A stretch of 64,000 bases of DNA. Source: Castor canadensis (taxonomy: Eukaryota; Chordata; Mammalia; Rodentia; Castoridae). Made by a program: the position numbers and the translations under genes. Every line of letters starts with the position of its first letter. The stretch's first letter is position 1. The notes below the pieces were generated by a model. That model was not told where the DNA came from. It did no database searches and saw only the letters and a program-made list of their open reading frames with translations. The DNA is taken from the NCBI RefSeq assembly GCF_047511655.1, contig NC_133390.1, forward strand, positions 161,546,583 to 161,610,582. Reading direction: 5' to 3'. This document shows positions 44,769-56,500 of this stretch, in pieces.

Positions 44769-44855
44769 TTTTTGTATGTGGAGTGGGGGGATCAAACCCA
44801 TGAACTCACACAACTAGGCAAGCAGTCTACCACTGAGCTACACATCCCAGCCCCG
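44769..44855 (-). mobile_element. ID-like SINE, reversed
   Basis: 'ggggggatcaaacccatgaa', 'ctaggcaagcagtctaccac' and 'tgagctacacatcccagccc'. Confidence 0.8.
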
Positions 44856-45039
44856 AAAGATTTTCGAATATCCATTCAGAACAGCCTTTCATAACTCCTT
44901 GCTATGTATTTCCAGACTTATTTTGATAAAAGAAATAGAACCCGCCATCTTGGTGTCACTGGACCCTGGCAGCTTGCGAATATCCATCCCTATCAAGATA
45001 CCTTTACCTCCACAGCCAGGTCAGCAGCCCCAGGTGGCG

Positions 45040-45240
45040 GCTGCTCGCCTCTCAAAAACAGAAAGAGTCCGTGGGAAGAAAATCAGGTTTATTCACCACC
45101 TGGCACCTGGAGGATATCAGCTATCATCCACAAAGCTTCATTGTTCAGAACTCAGGGGTACAAAGGGCTGACAGAGGGAAGGAAAGGAGTGCAGAGAGAC
45201 AGTGGGCGGTAAGACCACATGCTGGGTGGGGTTTCATCAT
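45040..45240 (-). mobile_element. Possible antisense LTR fragment
   Basis: 'aaaatcaggtttattcacca' and 'caaagcttcattgttcagaa' resemble a reversed LTR end. Family unknown. Confidence 0.25.
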
Positions 45241-45247
45241 CCAGTGC

Positions 45248-45290
45248 TTCTCTCTCTGTCTCTCTTTCTCTCTCTCTCTCTCTCTGCTCT
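45248..45290. repeat. (CT)n microsatellite
   Basis: Imperfect CT run directly left of a reversed B1. Confidence 0.9.
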
Positions 45291-45600
45291 GTCTCAGGGT
45301 CATACTAGGTAGCCCAAGCTAGCCTTGAATTCTATTTTTTTGTTTTGCGGTTCTGGGACTGAACTCAGGGCCTACACCTTGAACCACTCCACCAGCCCTT
45401 TTTGTGTTATGTATTTTCAAGATAGGGTCTCACAAACTATTTGCCCAGGCTGGCCTTGAACCATGATCCTCCTGATCTCTGCCTCCTGAGTAGCTAGGAT
45501 TACAGGCATGAGTCACCAGTGCCTGGCAGTTCTTGAGTTCTTGATCTTCCTGACTCACTCCTGAGTGTTGGGATTACAGTTGTGCACCACCACGACCAAC
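45291..45600 (-). mobile_element. Nested SINEs: composite SINE inside a B1
   Basis: A reversed B1 is split. Its first part (45291-45333, '...gtagcccaagctagccttg') and second part (about 45531-45598, '...gtgttgggattacagttgtg') flank a reversed composite SINE at 45335-45530. Repeats ttgaattct and ttgagttct mark the junction. Confidence 0.8.
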
Positions 45601-45734
45601 TAGCATGTGTTTCTTTTATTCTCGGGCTGGAACATCACAATGGGCCTTGATCTCGTGGTGTTAGTAGCACTGGGGCAGTCTGTGATCAGAACACTTCCAG
45701 ATTCTTTGTATCCCACTGGGCAGAGTCCAGACAG

Positions 45735-45990
45735 GACACGTGGGTATAAATGGAGTTTATTAAAAGTCAGGAAAGGAAAACACAAATGGGAGCATTTCAG
45801 GAACCGGGTGGAGTCTTCAGGCGCTTATAAAACCTATGATAGCCTATGGGAAGGGGAGAACCAGGTGATTCCCATCCAATAATCAAGGGGCGGGGCATGG
45901 ATGGTTCCCAGCCAGGTGAGGGTGCTTCCTGAGCCAAAGCATGGTTAATCTAAGATGTAATATTTTTCTATGAACTTTCCCTAATTTTAG
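45735..45990 (-). mobile_element. Possible antisense LTR fragment
   Basis: 'aatggagtttattaaaagtc' and 'aatcaaggggcggggcatgg' suggest a reversed LTR. No internal coding remnant seen; family not identified. Confidence 0.3.
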
Positions 45991-46044
45991 CCTACCTCAA
46001 TGGGTCTATTTGCTGTATTTGTTTTCTCTCTGTGTCTCTCTCTC

Positions 46045-46112
46045 TCTTCCTGTGCTGGGGATTGAACCCACAGCCTCAAGCGAGTGCTCAACTACCGAGC
46101 CACACTCCCTCC
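46045..46112 (-). mobile_element. ID-like SINE fragment, reversed
   Basis: 'gtgctggggattgaacccac' and 'cgagtgctcaactaccgagc' after a (CT)n run. Confidence 0.7.
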
Positions 46113-46304
46113 TGTACTCCCTTTAGACAGACATACTACTTCACTGCAACTTTTCCCAGGGTGTGCCAGTCACTGCACAGGAGTAAGGATGAAGGGGACT
46201 CACGTATTTATGCTGTCTGAAGGTCACCAGGTCGCCTCTGCTCTGCACACCTAAGGAAAGATTTACTGGCTAACATCTTCATCATCTGATTGCAGCTTTT
46301 CTTT

Positions 46305-46405
46305 AGAGCTTGGAATACAACACTCTGGAGACTGAGGCAGGAGGATCAGGAGTCTGAGGCCAGAGGTCCTGTATCAAAAGCAAAACAAATGAACAACAAC
46401 AACAA
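46305..46405 (+). mobile_element. B1-like fragment
   Basis: 'ctctggagactgaggcagga' and an (AAC)n tail. Confidence 0.65.
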
Positions 46406-46889
46406 ATACCACAGTGTAGAATGCCAGGCAAAGGGAAGGGGAAAGGAAGAGGAAGTAAAAATAACTGCCCAGGGCAACTTTGGAAAGGAGTGGCTCCTGT
46501 CACAGCCTTGCTTTAAAGGCCCTGTCACTATTCAGGTAACAGAGGCCCCAGCCTTGGATACTTCAGACTGGGTCTTATGCCCCAGCTTGTGTCACACAGC
46601 ACAGAATCAGGCAATTGCGGTGACATATTTGCACACTGACTTGATTCCGAACAGTGAAGCAACTTCCAGAAGTAGAATTGCAGGTCACAGGGCACAAGCT
46701 GTTCAAAGAGCTTTTTGCTGTTGTTGGGTTGTTTACTTTGTTTTGGTGCTGGGGATTAATGTTTAAAGATTTATCATGCTGCCTTCTAGAAAATGAGACC
46801 ACCAGCAAGGTTTGCGAGAGCCTCTTTTCCCATGGGAGGAAAACAGGTTTCTTTTTTAAACAGAGTTGACTATAAAGGGACTGTGTCCT

Positions 46890-47050
46890 GCTGGTGCCAT
46901 ACCTGATTTTCCTCCCTGCTCTGCCATACCCGGCTATATGATCTTGAGTGAGCCAGTGGCTGCTCTGAGCCTCAGTTTTCTCATCTGTGACACAAGGCCT
47001 TCCTAGCTGAGCTGTTGAGAGACTGACTGAGAGGAGGCAGGTCTGTGATA
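46890..47050 (+). mobile_element. MIR-like fragment
   Basis: 'ctgagcctcagttttctcat' and 'ctgtgacacaaggcc'; the left part is blurred. Confidence 0.6.
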
Positions 47051-47235
47051 AGTGTGGGGTCTTTGTGGGGAGGGCGGGCAGGCATCATAACTTGGCACCC
47101 ACCTGTCCTCTTGTAACCTGAGCAGGAAAACAGGCAATTGGCCACAGAGTTATTGCTGCCGGTAATAGCCACAGGCTGTTGGCAACAGTTACTTCTGCTT
47201 CCCCTTCCTTTGCCTGGCACTTGAACTTCTTTTTT

Positions 47236-47292
47236 GAGACAGAGTTTTGCTTTTTAGCCCAGGCTGGCCTCAACCTTTGACCCCAAAGGTGT
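47236..47292 (-). mobile_element. B1 fragment, reversed
   Basis: 'gagacagagttttgcttttt' and 'agcccaggctggcctcaacc'. It lies within about 160-210 bases upstream of the LBP start codon. Confidence 0.7.
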
Positions 47293-47448
47293 TGCAAGCA
47301 GGTTCCAGTCTCTGGGCCTCCCTTTCCCGTTCACAGGAGCCCTCCCTCCCTCTCTCAGAAACCGCCCCAGTCATCCTGGGTCTTGGTTACTTAAGCCAGG
47401 CCCAGGCCACAGTGTGACAATCCCTGTCCACTCCACTCAGGATCCAGG
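47293..47448 (+). promoter_or_regulatory. LBP: Proximal LBP promoter and 5' leader
   Basis: Pyrimidine-rich, with no clear TATA box at the expected distance. 'ttgcaagca' near 47292 resembles a C/EBP site. LBP is an acute-phase liver gene driven by C/EBP, STAT3 and AP-1 in human, so such a site is plausible but unproven. The transcription start cannot be fixed from sequence. Confidence 0.35.
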
Positions 47449-47572
47449 ATGGGAATCTTAACCAGCACCCTGCCACCCATTCTGCTGGGGTTTTTGCTCA
47501 TGTCCACCCTGGGGGCTCTGGGTGCCAACCCCGGCCTGGTCGCCAGGATCACTAACAAGGGCCTGGAGTATG
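47449..47572 (+). CDS. LBP: LBP coding exon 1
   Basis: Signal peptide with leucine-rich core ([17 protein letters not shown]) and start of the mature protein. Ends in phase 1. The next intron (2.0 kb) holds a composite SINE and an ID-like SINE. Confidence 0.95.
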
Positions 47573-50500
47573 GTAAGAAGCCGTGCTGGTGGCACCAGAC
47601 TGCTCTGGGCACAGCGGGGTCATAGACAGGCTTCTGCCTCCCTTGGGGGGCCTGCTGAAATTCCGGCTGGTCACCCACCAGCTGTGTGACTTGGACACAT
47701 TCCCTGTGTTAGCTGAGTTCTCCGCTAGCAGAAAGGAACAAAGATTTGAGCTTAAGAAGTTGTGAGGCTGGGCGCCTATAATCCTAGTTACTCAGGAGGC
47801 AGAGATCAGGAGGATCATGGTTCAAAGCCAGCCTGGGCAAACAGTTCGCAAGATACTATCTTGAAAATACCTAACACAAAAAGAGTTGGTGGAGTGGCTT
47901 GAGGTGAAGGCCCTGAGTTCAAGTTCTGGTACAAAAAAAAAAAAGTTGAGAGTGAGATAACTCCAGGAAGTAGCAGGGGCAGGTGAGATGGGGAGAGAAC
48001 GCAGCCAGGAGAGGACACTAAGCCAGTGCCACCCCAGTGGCCTGGGGCACACCTGCTAGAAAATCCTTGGTGGAATTTGGAAACACACTTTAAAGCCAGA
48101 AGTCAGAATGGCAGTTATCTCTGCAAGAAGGTGGAGACCCCAGAGGAGAAAAGGGTGCCTGTGAGGTGCTGGGACCTGCTGTATCAGGGCCGGTCTGCTG
48201 TATCAGGGTGGTCACGTGGGCTTACCAAAATTCTAAAATTACTTAGCAATACCTTTAAGGTGAGCGCCCATTAGATGCTCTGTGTATGTCATTCCTCAAC
48301 TTTAAAGAACCGGTAAAAGGGTTCCCCGGGCAAAAACAAGAAAAACAAACTAAAAGTAACAGGGCTGGGGGCGTGGCTCAAGTGGTAGTGCATTTGCCTA
48401 GCAAGTATGAGGCCCTGAGTTCAAATCCCAGTACCATCAAAAGAAAGGACAGGAAGGAGATAAAAGTAATAGTACATTTTGTAAATTGCTGACACAAAGC
48501 TGCAAGTTTTTCTGTCTAAGGTGCAAGGGAGCTAGGGCATGTACCCACCCAAAATGCCCCATTTGTGATCTTCAATTGCCTTATCTGTCAGATGCAGGTG
48601 ATAACAGTCCCTCAGGCGGGTAGGGCTGTCAGGATCCCAGATGGGATAGGGATGAGAGGGAAATCAGGGAGGGCTTCCAGTAGGACATGGCAGTGGGAAT
48701 TAGCCAGGGACAAGGGTCCCTTGGCATTCCAGGCAGAGGGACCCTGTCACACTCATTTGCTAGAAAGAAGAGGGAAAGTTGAAAAGGTAAAGGAGAGGCC
48801 TCTAGTCAGCTGTGCATCCAGGCTCTGCTGGGGGCAGACTCCCGGGTCCCTCATGTCTCAAACAAACAGTGGGCTTGCTAACTGCTGTTTGCATGGAAAC
48901 CCTAAAATCAGAGCGTTCCTCTTCTGTTCCTTCCCTCTATGCACGTGCCATGTTTAAGTAAGCTTGAAGCGACTCTGAAGTTAGTTGGCTTCATCTTTCC
49001 CATGTCTCTGTTAATATAAGCCCTGCTTTGCTGTGGTGAGCATTTACTCTGCGCCTGCTGCATGCCAGGCCCCACCATGAGCGCTGGCTATGCTCAGAGC
49101 TGCCACCTGGCTTTGTAATTGCCTTCATCCTCCCTACCGCCCCAGCGAGGAAGGTATCATCTCTGGTTTTCGACAGATGGAAAACGTGAAGTTTGGGGAC
49201 TTGTTCAAAGTCACTCAGCTAGAAAGATGCTACAGCCAGAGTTCCAGTCCTAAAATCCTCCTGTTTCTTCTCCACAGCCAGGTTCCAGGGAGAACAGATC
49301 CGTGGTGGGGTTATTGATAGAGGTGGTCTGTCTCCTCATCTGTAACGTGGGCGTGACCATTGCCACTCAGCACTGTCACACAGGACTGCGCCTGAGAGGT
49401 TCCCCTGCTGCCTGGTGCACAGGGGCTCCATAGCCACCTACTGTAATCGAAGCTAATCAGGAAGTTGGCCTCATTACCCCAGGCAGTTGGGAGCCATTGA
49501 AGAGTCTAGAGCAGGGGAGGGAGCAGGCAGACCAAGCTGACTCCCGGCTTTCTCCCTGTCTACAGCGGCCAAGGAGGGGCTGCTGGCTCTTCAGAGGGAA
49601 CTGTACAAGATCACACTACCGGACTTAACCGGGGACTTCAAGATCAAACATGTCGGCCGAGGACACTATGACTTCAACAGGTGGCTGGGAAGGAGGGCTG
49701 GAAAGGGAAGGAGATGGAGTCCCGGGACTGGGCTGAGTGACCTATTTAGGGCAGAGAGCAGGAGTTCAGAAGGGAATTCTGGGAGGGAACTGAGCTCTTG
49801 CATTCATCATGCAGCAAATGTTAACAAGGACCTACCAGCTGTGTGATCTGAACCTCAGTTTCCTCATCTGTAGAACAGGATTGACAGTGCTTCCTCCTAC
49901 AGAATGATACTCCAGGGTCCAATCGGTCACTACACACAGCCTGGAGGGGAAGATAGACCTGAAACCTGAAACGCACTCGCCCAATTGTTGATGCATTTTG
50001 TAGATGGGAGAGACTGGCAAGGCTTCCCAGAGGAGGTGACAACTTTGCCACCTTTAAGGGATAGATCACTAGACATAAGAAGCTCAGGCTTTTTAAAAGG
50101 CATGATGTGCTTTTGGAAGGATGGACAGTGGGGGGAGGGCGATCAGTCCTACACTGCTCCCCCTCCCTGCTCACTACCACTGACTGCTTCATTTATTTCT
50201 TCCATTATTCAGTTTGTCAGCAAACATTTATTGAGCACTTATGATGTGCCAGGCAAAGAAACTGGAATCTGGCCATTCTTCCCCACAGACAGGTCTTGTC
50301 AGCCCTCAGGCTGTGTCTTCTCTGAGGCGGCCTCAGGCTGCCCTGAATCTAATTCCCCTAGCTGGGTGTGGGGTAGGGCAAGGTTGGGCGAGGAGATGCT
50401 CCCCCAGTGTCTACAGGATCCACCCAGGCCCCTGAGATTCATGGTGCTGTGAGCAGTTACATTCCTTCCTTGGGTCTAGTTCCCCTCTGTAAAAAGGAAC

Positions 50501-53500
50501 AAAAGCAGAGATACCCCCTCCACAGGAGTGTCCCCTGATCCAGGCCTGGGAGTCAGGTGCTTGCCTGAAGCAGGTCCCCCTTGTGGCAGGTGGGGGTGCA
50601 AAGGTGGGAGCGAGGTCCCTGGTGAGGCCAGGTGCTGGTCCAGGTCTGATGCCTCCCTCCGTCTCTCCCTACAGCTTGGAGATCCACAGCTGTGAGCTGC
50701 TCAGCTCGGCTCTGAAGCCCCTCCCCAGCCAGGGCCTGAGTTTCACCATCGCTGACTCCTTCATCCAGGTCCAGGGCAGGTGGAAGGTGCGCAAATCTTT
50801 CCTGTAAGTTGGCTCTGCTCCAGACCCTCGGGTCCTTGACCTTGGCCTTGATCCCATCCTTCTTGGCTGCAAAGTGTTCCTAGCTCATCAGAAAGGCCAC
50901 GTGATGGACAGAGGGCACCCATGTCCAGAAGTGGCCTAGGGCTCGAGTCCTGACTCTCAAAGGAGTCTCTCTTCACCTGCTCCTCTCCTAAAGGGGACAG
51001 GCCTGCTTACCTGGGGACCACCATGAGCTTGTATTTGAATAAGATTGTATTTGTCTTCCTGATTTGCCTCCGACAGCCACAGACCCCAAGGCAAGAATTC
51101 CAGTGCAGGTGCTTCATGTGGGAAGTGGTCTATGGACATGTCGTCCAGGAGAGGAAGGAGGCACAGAGGGAAGGAGTCATCATGGGAGGGACAGCTGGGG
51201 CTCAGCATGACTAGATAATGTGGAGAGTCTGTGGGGCACCCCTCTGAATCACCCAGCTCAGTTGCATCTCCCCATCTTCCTTTGCTGCCTTGGGACACTA
51301 ACCAGCACTTTGACCTCTGAGTTCCTTGAATGGAAGGAGTTCGCTGGGATTCCACAGCAAACACACACTGGGAGCTCACAGATGTGTTTGCTCACGGTTC
51401 TGGAGGCTGCAAGTCCAAGGTCTAGGCGTAGACAGGACTGATTTCTCCTGGGACCTCTCTCCTTGGCTTGTAGGTGGCGTCTACTTTCTGTGTCCTCCTC
51501 TGGCTTTTCTTCTACACTCTTAAAAGCATATGTCTCTCCGTAGGTCCTAAGGACACCAGCCAGGTTGGGTTAGGGCCTAGCCTAATGGCTTCTCTTAACT
51601 GAATCACCTCTTTAAAGGGCCTTTCTCCACACACAGACTCATTCTAGAGCTGGAGTTCAAGGATTCAACATAGGAATTTGGGGAGGACACAATTCAGTCC
51701 CTAACAGAAGGGCTGGCCAATCCCAGTGGGTGACCAGGCCATGTCTATCCCTTAGACCTGCCCTGCCCTGCCCTGCTAGTCGCCTCTAGTCCTGAGTCTG
51801 TATGAGGTCTTGAAAAGTACCTGGAAGAAACTGAGATCTGCTGAAACTGTGAAATGTCACATCTAAGGATTTGGTACAAGGACTGGGGGTGTGATTCGAG
51901 CCATAGAGCACCTGCTTAGTAAGCATGAAGCCCTGAATTCAAGCCCCAGCATTGCCAAAAAAGGAAAAAAAGAAAGATTTGGTACAAAACAAAGGGAACA
52001 CAAGCCTCATTAATACTCTTCCTATTGAGAGCACCTGTCCAGTAAGCACGAAGCCCTGAGTTGAAACCCCAGGACCATAAAAAATTTTCATACTAATTCC
52101 ATGCGTTATTACAACCAATCTCACCTCTTTCTTTTTGTCCTTTTATGTGGCTACTAGGAAATTTTAAGTGGCATGGGTGACTGTCGCTCTGCCAGCTGCT
52201 TTAGAAGGATGCTTAGTATGTGTGTCACCCACACTTGTTCCATTGCCACAAAAAGAATTGGCTCACACTCCTGTCCTGTCTTTTGTCACCAAATTTTCTT
52301 AATGACTTCTTTATAGGAGCATATGAAGGAAAATATCATTCTTTCTTATTTTACTTTTTAACATATTTCTTATTGAGATGAAATTCTGACCATTTTATTT
52401 ATTTGAGTTTTTTTTCCTTTGGAGGTACTGGAGTTTGAACTCAGGGCATTGTGCACACTACTAAAGGCCCCTCCCTTTTTTTTTTTTTTGCTTTAGTTGT
52501 TTTTCAGATAGGGTCTCAAGTTTTTGTCCATTCATGTATGAAAGAAATTAGTGGTTTAGGCCAGGGGTGTGGCTCAAGTGGCAGAGCACTTGCCTTGTAA
52601 GCACAAGACACTGAGTTCAAATCCCAATACAGCCAAAACAAAAAAGACAAAAGTAAAGAAATTAGCTGCCTAGCTGTCTCATGATGTAATCTTTTTACTT
52701 TGCATATTGTACTTTTGTTTGTTAACATTTGGATTTTCTATACTTTCAACTTCATTGGCCATTTCCTTTCTGCTTATGAGACATGAATCTTGCCAGAATG
52801 GCTCTGCCTATCCCTGACTCTAAACACTGGCTGCAGGCTTTCTCCTAGATCTTTATTTCTTATTAAATCTTCTTTTATTTGTTTTTAAATCTTCGATTTA
52901 AATATGCTCCACATATTTTGTGGGAAGAATTGAGTGTTTCATTTTCTTCCCAAACTGTGGCTAACCCTGGTGAGGAATCAACCACTGCTTGTCTAACTTC
53001 CTCCAGGAAGCTTCAGGGCTCCTTTGACCTGCGTGTCAAGGGCATCACCATTTCTGTTGACCTCCTGTTGGGCAACGAGCCCTCGGGGAGGCCCACGGCC
53101 ACTGCCTCCAGCTGCAGCAGCCACATTCGTGATGTAGAGGTGGATATTTCTGGACATGTGGGGTAAGTCATCCCTGGAACCCCGCTAGCTTGACCCCCAG
53201 GAGCAGCCCTTGGCCCAGCTGTGATGAGTGTATAGATCCAGGTGAATCCGTGGCATCCCATGCACTTGGAGGAATCCTTTGGGGGAGACTTATTGGGATG
53301 AAAAGATGCAGATTCAACATAGGAGTGTCAATATGTCACCTCTACAAAATAAACTTCAGGGGACCTCTGTCAGGTTAATGAAATTTAGCTGTTTGGAAGA
53401 AAACAAATGCTTCTGACTGAAAAAGTTTGTAAAAAATATACAAATCTGTGGTCAAGTCGTTTTGCCTCTTTGAATCTCTGTTTCAAAGGTCGTTCTCAGT

Positions 53501-56500
53501 ATCACTCTAGACACGACCTGCTTTCAGCCTGTTGAGAGTGTATCCTTTCCTAGTAAACTTACTATAAGTTTCACTACAAAAAAGAAAAGAGATCAAGGGA
53601 GAGAAGAAGGAAAGAAGGAAGAAAGGAAGGCAGGAAGGAAGAAAGGGAAAAATGGTTCTAGCTAGGTGAGATGGCTTACACCTGCAATCCCAGCAACTCA
53701 GGAGGCAGAGATCGGGAGGATCACAGCTCAATGTAAGCCCGAGCAAAAAATTAAAGCAAGACCCTATCTCAACAAATAAGCCTGGTGTGGTGTCATATAC
53801 TTGTCATTCCAGCTACTGGGAGGCCACCGGTAGGAGGACTGTGGTCCAAGGATGGCCCAAAGCAGCCCTTCAGACTCTATTTGAAAAATAACTAAAGTAA
53901 AAATGGGGTGGGGCTGTGGCTCCAGTGAGCCAGTGCCTGCCTAGCAAGCCTGAGAACTGAGTTTGGACCCCAGCACCTCCTCCACCAAAAAACTGTGGAT
54001 ACTTGAGCTCTCACCCAAGTCCACCGAACTTAATGTTGTGTGCGGTGGCAGAGGGCTGGGAGCAAGCCCCACTAGAGTGCTGTGTTGGGACTCTAGGCTC
54101 AGCAAGGCCCAGGATGGCATGGGCACTGCTGTCCCTGTGTCCGAGTGACAGTCAACAGTGCGCTGTGCTCCTGCCCAGGTGGCTGCTCAATCTCTTCCAC
54201 AACCAGATCGAGTCCAAGTTCCGAAGAGAGCTGGAGAGCAAGGTAAGCAGGTCAAGGGTGTTAGCCATCCTCACCCTACTGGGCCTCTGGCCCTAGGCAG
54301 ACTTTGGAGGCTGCTTTGGACATGGTTGGGCCCACAGTGCAGAGAAGGCAAGCCGCTTGCCCAGGTCATAGAGCTGATGTGTGGCAGAGCAGGGGTTGGC
54401 ACTCTGGCCTCTGGATCCATGTCTATCCAGTTAGGCAGAGAATGGTCAGCTGCTTGCCAAGGGTAAAAAGGGAGAGGGGGCACAAGTGATCCACCCTCCC
54501 CCGCCTGGCCTTACTCCCTGTCGCCACGCTGCCCTGTGTCCCAAAGTCCAAAAGGAAGTCACCACTCCGAGGCCAGTGGAGACCAGGAAGGTGCAGGAGC
54601 CAGGTGGGGACAGGAGTACCTGCCCCATGTGGAGGCAGTGACACTGTGTCAGATTTTGTGTGTTAAAATACAAAAATACACAATCATGTTAGCTTTCAGC
54701 TCCTCCAGACACTTTCACCCCAGAGACCCATGTATGATGTTCTGCACATAGGGAACCATGTCTACACCAGCGACTGTGAGGCTCCAGGTTCAAGCCCTAG
54801 GATCGGGGAGGGCGCCAATCCACAGGCTCTTCCTGCCCCCAGCCCTGCTCCTCGCCACCCCTTTCTTTGCTTCCACAGTTTCTCACCACTGACCTCCTCT
54901 CCTATAAACTGGGCCTGGTATGTCCCTCCCCACCACCTCTGCCTAGCTGGTGTCCACTCACCTGTTAGCTTGCTGTTAAAAGTTGCCTCTTCCAAGGAGC
55001 CATCTGTGACCCTACACTGGGCTAAAACCCTGTCCTTCTTCTCCCTTGTACATATGGGTCTGTTGCAACTGGTGGTAACTGATTCATCAAAAAAAGCTCT
55101 TTAAACTAGGTATGGTAGGGCACCTCTGTAATCCCAGCACTGGGAGGCAGAGGTACTCACCTATAGGTAGCACTCACCTGTGCTACATAGGGAGTACTGA
55201 GAAAAAATCTCTGATCCCAAATGTTTTCAGATGAAGTAAATAAAAATTCATTTGTCTTTTTTTGTTTCTTTTTTGCAGTGATACTAGGGTTTGAGCTTAT
55301 GCTTGCCAAGCAGGCTCTCTACCACTTGAACCACATCCTGCAGCCCTTTTGTGCTTTAGTTATTTTTGTTTGTTTGTTTGTTTTTTTATTTTTTCATTAC
55401 TTTAGTTATTTTGCAATGGAGTCTCACATTTTTGCCCAGGGTGAGCCTCGGATCCCAATCCTCTTACCTATGTCTCCAGTACAGCCGGGATTACACATAT
55501 GTACCACCACACTCAGCAGTCTCAGTGACCTTTTTGCCCCGGCTGACCTCTAACCATGACCCTCCCAATCTCCACCTCCTGAGTAGCTGAGATTACAGGA
55601 GTGAGCAATCATGCCTGGCCCTCATTTGTTGTCTTTGACAATAGGATGCAGGGCCATTCTTTGAAAATGGCCTTTCGTTGATCTTGGATTTGGTCTTTCT
55701 CGCATGTAACATTGACCTGTCACAAACTCTGTCTCCTTAACTACAATGAGCATCTGAAGACACAGGCAAAGCCACCCCAATGCAGCACCTTGCAGGTCTT
55801 TAAGTTTTTTTCTTCTAAGCTCTTCTGTGTCTGGTCCCAGTATAAACACATTTCCTTTTAGTAACTTGTCTTTCCAGAGTATTTATCTTAGATTTTCTTA
55901 CAAGAAACTCTTTTCTCAGCCATGCTTCTTTGGGTACATAATACATAATTTGACTGCAAGAACAGACAGGTGTGGCAACAGGTAACCCCTTCTCCTGAGA
56001 AGGTGCAGATCCACTGGTGACAATAAATTGAGGTCAGAGGCACACAGACGAAACCACTCCATGGGCACCAGAAGGCGGGAGCAGGAGTGCTGCAGTCCAG
56101 CCATGGGCTCAGGCAGCCCAGCAGAAAGGAGCCCCATTCCCTCTGCATCTGTGGGTGACTTCATGCAGCCACATCCAGTTCTGCGGTCAGGGCTTTAATG
56201 GTGGAGTTGCTGGCAGGGTCTGGTCAGTGCCCTTCAATTCATTCAGATGTCCAGCTTTGGGAGGGACATTGACTGGTCCAGTTGGCCTCTCTTGGTGTCT
56301 CCGAGGGGCCCCATGTGGTTTTAAGCATTTCTGTTCCCTTGGTCTCTGGCACCTGACACACACTTGTGACAATCTGGAGATGAGCGGTCACCAGGCAGTG
56401 AAGTGACAAGTGACAAGCACAGGTGTGCAGACCTGGGAAGCTCATCACCCTCGTCTCTCCTGTTTTTCCCAGACCTGTGAAATGATCCAAGACTCAGTGA

